A DNA stretch of 8,871 nt, from NCBI GenBank assembly GCA_013153555.1, contig JAADEF010000005.1, positions 1 to 8,871 on the forward strand, in the 5' to 3' direction. A program made the translations under genes and the position numbers. Positions 6,545 through 8,871 of the stretch are shown here, one piece after another. The notes below the pieces were generated by a model. The model ran no database searches. It saw only the letters and a program-made list of their open reading frames with translations, and had not been told where the DNA came from. Within the stretch, counting starts at the first letter, position 1. Each line of letters begins with the position of its first letter. Source of the DNA: Candidatus Nanohalarchaeota archaeon (GTDB taxonomy: Archaea > EX4484-52 > JAADEF01).

Positions 6545-6838
6545 CTATATTTTAAGCGTTAAATGTTTAAGTACTTTTCCATTTTCATTAAAAAGAATAA
6601 TTTCTATTCCTTTTGCGTTCTCGGGTAAGTTTAAGGCATAGTAGTTATCTCCTAACGGCTTAATATTGCCTATGCCTTTAAACTGTTGAGAAGCACCATA
6701 TGAATAAAAACTGCTGTTGTCGTTTATTAGCAAATATAAATAAGTCTTATTTGATGTTTTAACTATTGCTGAAATTCCTTCGTGATGTTCTTTTATTTTT
6801 ATAAGCAAGATTTTATTATCAATGATCCAGTGATTCAT
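6545..6838 (-). CDS. Small protein of unknown function, coupled to the GH57 gene
   Basis: This 97-aa protein belongs to no family I recognise. It has no signal peptide or membrane segment and alternates short hydrophobic strands with turns (KTYLYLLIND; GIEIILFNENGKVLKHLTLKI), suggesting a small beta-sandwich. It has no Cys, unlike its secreted neighbours, so it is probably cytosolic. I chose the ATG at 6838 over the in-frame GTG at 6847: AAGGTG lies 6 bases before the ATG and includes that GTG, making it part of the SD. The gene overlaps the end of the GH57 gene by 20 bp, a sign of translational coupling. A role with the glycosidase, for instance as a carbohydrate-binding or accessory subunit, is a guess from position only. 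The 157-aa gene follows after 2 bp. Confidence 0.7.
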   Translation of the reverse strand: MNHWIIDNKILLIKIKEHHEGISAIVKTSNKTYLYLLINDNSSFYSYGASQQFKGIGNIKPLGDNYYALNLPENAKGIEIILFNENGKVLKHLTLKI

Positions 6839-8078
6839 GAAGAGCACCTTGTTTAGTTAAAAGAAGTTTAAAGCCAATGATTGCTTTTATTAATCCTTCA
6901 AACGCATCATGCGGCGTTTCATAAGGGCTGAAATATTTATGCACATCACCATCTGCCCAGTTTTTTGTTGACATATAATATAGATGATCAGAAGTTTGCA
7001 AATATCTCCATATTTTAAGAGCTTTTTCATAATGTGGTGTGCCTTTAAGATGCTGTTTAATCATGTTACCTAAAAAATAGAGTTCTTTGAAGGCATATCT
7101 TTGCATGTCATTTCCTAACCAGGCCGAGGCATCTCTTTCTAAATCTGCCCACGAAACCGTTGCTAAATCATCCACATATAGTTCATCTATGGGCTTGAAC
7201 ATTTGAGATGTTTCTCTGAATGTTGCAAAGCCCAAGTGTTCGTATTTTTCTACTTCGTATGGAAGGTGTTTCATAAATTCAAAGATGCCGGTGTCTGCCC
7301 ACTGATGCTCTCCGAAAGTTTCATAATCCATGAAAAGATTTATTACTTCACCTGGTGTGGATGCGAGCCATGCTGCATATTTATCTGCTGTAAGTGGCCA
7401 ATGAGAGAACCATCTAGCAGAAAAGCGATAAGCAATATCATCACTTAACGGATAATTACGAGCATACAAGATAAGATTGGAATTGTGAGCTTTATAAAGC
7501 ATATTTGGGCTTTTTCCTTGCATGACCCACTCTATACCTTCTAACAGCATTGCTTTAAATCCAAGCTTTTCAATGGTTTTAGCGATGCTGTTATTGTAAA
7601 GGAGTTCTGTATTTCTGAATGTTTGAGGATCTTTTTTAATTCCTAAATAATCTTTTAATGCCTGCATGTGTAAATAGATCTGTTCTTCAAATTCTTCTCT
7701 TTCGCTACCTATTCCCCAAAAACTGGATAGGCTGTGAAAATAAGTTTCGCCTAATACCTCTACTCGTTTATGTTGCGCCATTTGTTTGAATAATTCTAAA
7801 GCATCAGAATTGTAAAGTTCTAATTGCTCTAATAATGTACCGGTAATAGAAAATGAAAATTTAAAATAAGGATAAGTATCAAGCATTTCTAAAAGTAAGG
7901 AATTCATAGGTATGTAGCACTTGTGAGCAACTTTATTAAGGACTTCTTTATTTTTAGAATCGTCAAATATTGCTTTTTCCAAATCCTCAAGAGTCTTGAT
8001 GTTTTTTAAATTCATTACGCTTCCTGGATACAGTCTTCTTGGTTGATGCACTTCAAAATAAAACTGAATAAATGGCAT
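6819..8078 (-). CDS. Glycoside hydrolase family 57, alpha-amylase type
   Basis: GH57 enzymes cleave or transfer alpha-1,4-glucan chains (starch, glycogen) with retention. The five conserved GH57 regions are visible: HQP at 11-13 (FEVHQPRRL), VLGET at 108-112, the nucleophile region with E158 in RNTELLYNN (155-163), the acid/base region with D251 in FMDYETFGEHQW (249-260), and SDHLYYMSTK (363-372). The NTEL and MDYETFGEHQW forms match the alpha-amylase subgroup, like the short archaeal enzymes, rather than branching enzymes. At 419 aa it is a compact barrel plus helical domain without extra modules. It has no signal peptide, so it should act on internal polysaccharide. The ATG at 8078 has a TATA-like box about 26 bp upstream and no SD. 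It lies between a pilin-like gene and the 97-aa gene, which it overlaps. Exact specificity (amylase or glucanotransferase) cannot be read from the motifs. Confidence 0.92.
   Translation of the reverse strand: MPFIQFYFEVHQPRRLYPGSVMNLKNIKTLEDLEKAIFDDSKNKEVLNKVAHKCYIPMNSLLLEMLDTYPYFKFSFSITGTLLEQLELYNSDALELFKQMAQHKRVEVLGETYFHSLSSFWGIGSEREEFEEQIYLHMQALKDYLGIKKDPQTFRNTELLYNNSIAKTIEKLGFKAMLLEGIEWVMQGKSPNMLYKAHNSNLILYARNYPLSDDIAYRFSARWFSHWPLTADKYAAWLASTPGEVINLFMDYETFGEHQWADTGIFEFMKHLPYEVEKYEHLGFATFRETSQMFKPIDELYVDDLATVSWADLERDASAWLGNDMQRYAFKELYFLGNMIKQHLKGTPHYEKALKIWRYLQTSDHLYYMSTKNWADGDVHKYFSPYETPHDAFEGLIKAIIGFKLLLTKQGALHESLDH
6845..6850 (-). promoter_or_regulatory. Shine-Dalgarno sequence of the 97-aa gene
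   Basis: The minus strand reads AAGGTG, followed by 6 bases and the ATG at 6838. It sits within the last codons of the GH57 gene and decides the start of the downstream gene. Confidence 0.6.
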
Positions 8079-8100
8079 ATTTAAGATAATGAGTTAGATC

Positions 8101-8106
8101 TTTAAA
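8101..8106 (-). promoter_or_regulatory. TATA-like box for the GH57 gene
   Basis: TTTAAA (context ATTTAAAG on the minus strand) is centred about 25-26 bp upstream of the GH57 ATG. It lies within the 32-bp gap just after the pilin-like gene's stop. It suggests that the GH57 gene can be transcribed apart from the upstream gene. Confidence 0.45.
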
Positions 8107-8110
8107 TTGT

Positions 8111-8716
8111 TTAGTGGATGAGTGGATTAGTATCGTCTAAATCTATTTGATAGTTAAGCGGTGTTCCAATTACTGAGCTATTATCTAAGTAACCGTCATA
8201 ATCTCCATCACATGTCCCATCTTGTGCATTTATTACATTTGGATCATTATCATCACAGTCACTACCTCCGCAAAATATACTTATTAAACCATCCCCATCC
8301 TCGTCATCGCAATTAGGCGGAATGAATGATGATTTATCAGGTCTGTAAGGAAGATTGTGAAATTCCCTTGTTAACCTAACATCGTTGTCTTGTAAAACAA
8401 CGGTTATTTTACATACATAATTACTACACAAGTAAGATGAATGTATGTTTTCCAAATTGTAGTACTGTTTGATGTGGTTGAGGTATTCTTGTATTGATGT
8501 TGCATGCTCGATGATCGATATTGGTTTAAATAAATATTCTTGATTTTTTTTATTGATTTGTTTAATTATCTCATCTACTTTTTTGATTTTTTGAAAAGAT
8601 GCATCGTGATGTGTGAGAACAGAATCAGAGATGATAAGCTCACTTATGAATGTATAAAAAAAGAAAGAAAGCAGTATTGCACCAATGATGTAGAATTGAC
8701 CTTTTCTTTTAGCCAT
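8111..8716 (-). CDS. Pilin-like surface protein with Asp-rich metal-binding tail
   Basis: The N-terminus MAKRKGQFYIIGAILLSFFF is a short basic leader ending RKG-Q followed by one hydrophobic helix (7-29). This is the form of archaeal class III/prepilin-type signals (KGQ), though the usual Glu five residues later is missing. Residues 40-90 are helical. Residues 95-120 form a small domain with C97 and C102. The tail (134-196) is rich in Asp, with CDDEDGDG (136-143), DCDDNDPN (153-160) and CDGDYDGYLDN (169-179). These resemble thrombospondin type 3/MopE-like calcium-binding motifs and hold four more Cys (136, 149, 154, 169). This implies a folded, Ca2+-dependent extracellular tip. The 201-aa protein could be a minor pilin, adhesin or anchored surface protein. 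The ATG at 8716 has a leaderless-type promoter. The preceding gene ends 31 bp upstream. Confidence 0.8.
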   Translation of the reverse strand: MAKRKGQFYIIGAILLSFFFYTFISELIISDSVLTHHDASFQKIKKVDEIIKQINKKNQEYLFKPISIIEHATSIQEYLNHIKQYYNLENIHSSYLCSNYVCKITVVLQDNDVRLTREFHNLPYRPDKSSFIPPNCDDEDGDGLISIFCGGSDCDDNDPNVINAQDGTCDGDYDGYLDNSSVIGTPLNYQIDLDDTNPLIH

Positions 8717-8726
8717 ACTTTATTTT

Positions 8727-8738
8727 TATGCGCGCATA
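8727..8738. promoter_or_regulatory. 12-bp perfect palindrome in the pilin-like gene promoter (possible operator)
   Basis: TATGCGCGCATA is its own reverse complement. It lies between the TATA-like box and the ATG, at -11 to -22 if the transcript is leaderless. Its GCGCGC core stands out in AT-rich surroundings. A dimeric repressor bound here would block transcription start. A palindrome of this length can arise by chance. Confidence 0.35.
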
Positions 8739-8739
8739 C

Positions 8740-8748
8740 ATATAAAAT
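8740..8748 (-). promoter_or_regulatory. TATA-like box for the pilin-like gene
   Basis: The minus strand reads ATTTTATAT, centred about 28 bp upstream of the ATG at 8716, with no SD at that start. It overlaps the stop codon (8748-8750) of the upstream gene by one base. Confidence 0.55.
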
Positions 8749-8870
8749 TAACATCTTATAACTCTCCATCTATTAATTTCCCAAATATCAGAAAGCTTGG
8801 CTTTAACACCACATGTTGTTTCAACTATCACATCACCTAAATCTGAGCAAGGAATATCAGGACATGGAAT
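8748..8870 (-). CDS. C-terminal end of an unidentified Cys-containing protein (partial)
   Basis: One minus-strand frame is open from the right edge for 40 codons and ends at a TAA at 8748-8750; the other two minus-strand frames close quickly. The peptide begins IPCPDIPCSDLGDVIVETTC and ends with Cys. It holds four Cys in 40 residues, similar in style to the other exported Cys-containing proteins here. The sequence is too short for a family call. The start lies outside the window. The stop's position at the edge of the next promoter supports it as a true gene end. Confidence 0.55.
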   Translation of the reverse strand: MPCPDIPCSDLGDVIVETTCGVKAKLSDIWEINRWRVIRC

Positions 8871-8871
8871 T

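Noticed and set aside
6839..6847. GTG at 6847 as the start of the small gene after GH57
   Set aside because: This GTG is part of AAGGTG, which is well placed as the SD for the ATG at 6838.
6545..6860. GH57 and the 97-aa gene as one frameshifted gene
   Set aside because: The GH57 protein is complete through its fifth conserved region and helical end, and the small gene has its own SD and ATG. The overlap looks like normal coupling.
8540..8761. 73-codon plus-strand frame with Phe/Ile-rich start
   Set aside because: It is the antisense of the pilin-like gene's N-terminal region and its promoter. The hydrophobicity is a mirror of AT-rich codons.

Overview
The window is AT-rich archaeal DNA. The evidence is an archaeal/eukaryal-type prolyl-tRNA synthetase, a RadA recombinase (helix-hairpin-helix plus RecA core), a single-chain RPA with a zinc finger, an archaeal FlaJ/TadC-type membrane protein, and TATA-like boxes centred about 26-28 bp upstream of ATGs that lack Shine-Dalgarno (SD) sequences. 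Such spacing implies leaderless transcripts. The very compact layout and the small secreted proteins with RKG/KKG-hydrophobic N-termini suggest a DPANN lineage (Woesearchaeota/Pacearchaeota-like). That placement is an inference; no rRNA is present to test it.

Left part (1-2603): a minus-strand type II secretion F-domain (TadC/FlaJ-like) gene runs off the left edge and carries an apparent frameshift near 116-121. It is divergent, across only 35 bp, from a plus-strand gene for a 447-aa membrane-anchored, extremely cysteine-rich protein of unknown family. Both look like parts of a surface or secretion apparatus.

Middle part (2604-6067): proS lies on the minus strand, with its stop codon directly abutting that of the Cys-rich gene. 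It is divergent from an rpa-radA operon on the plus strand. rpa and radA overlap by 4 bp and radA has its own strong SD, so the ssDNA-binding protein and the strand-exchange recombinase should be made together. RadA has an unusual Walker A motif, with Ala in place of the near-invariant Gly before the catalytic Lys.

Right part (6069-8871): a minus-strand run of genes, reading right to left. It holds the C-terminal end of an unidentified Cys-containing protein, a pilin-like protein with a Ca2+-binding-type Asp-rich tail, a GH57 alpha-amylase-type glycosidase, a 97-aa unknown protein overlapping the glycosidase gene, and a 157-aa single-span membrane protein. The last gene converges on radA with a 1-bp gap.

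Almost everything is coding; no intergenic gap exceeds 100 bp. I saw no tRNA, rRNA, CRISPR array, insertion sequence or origin. The points most worth a second look are the RadA Walker A substitution, the frameshift in the TadC-like gene, the disulfide-rich surface proteins, and a perfect 12-bp palindrome inside the pilin-like gene's promoter.
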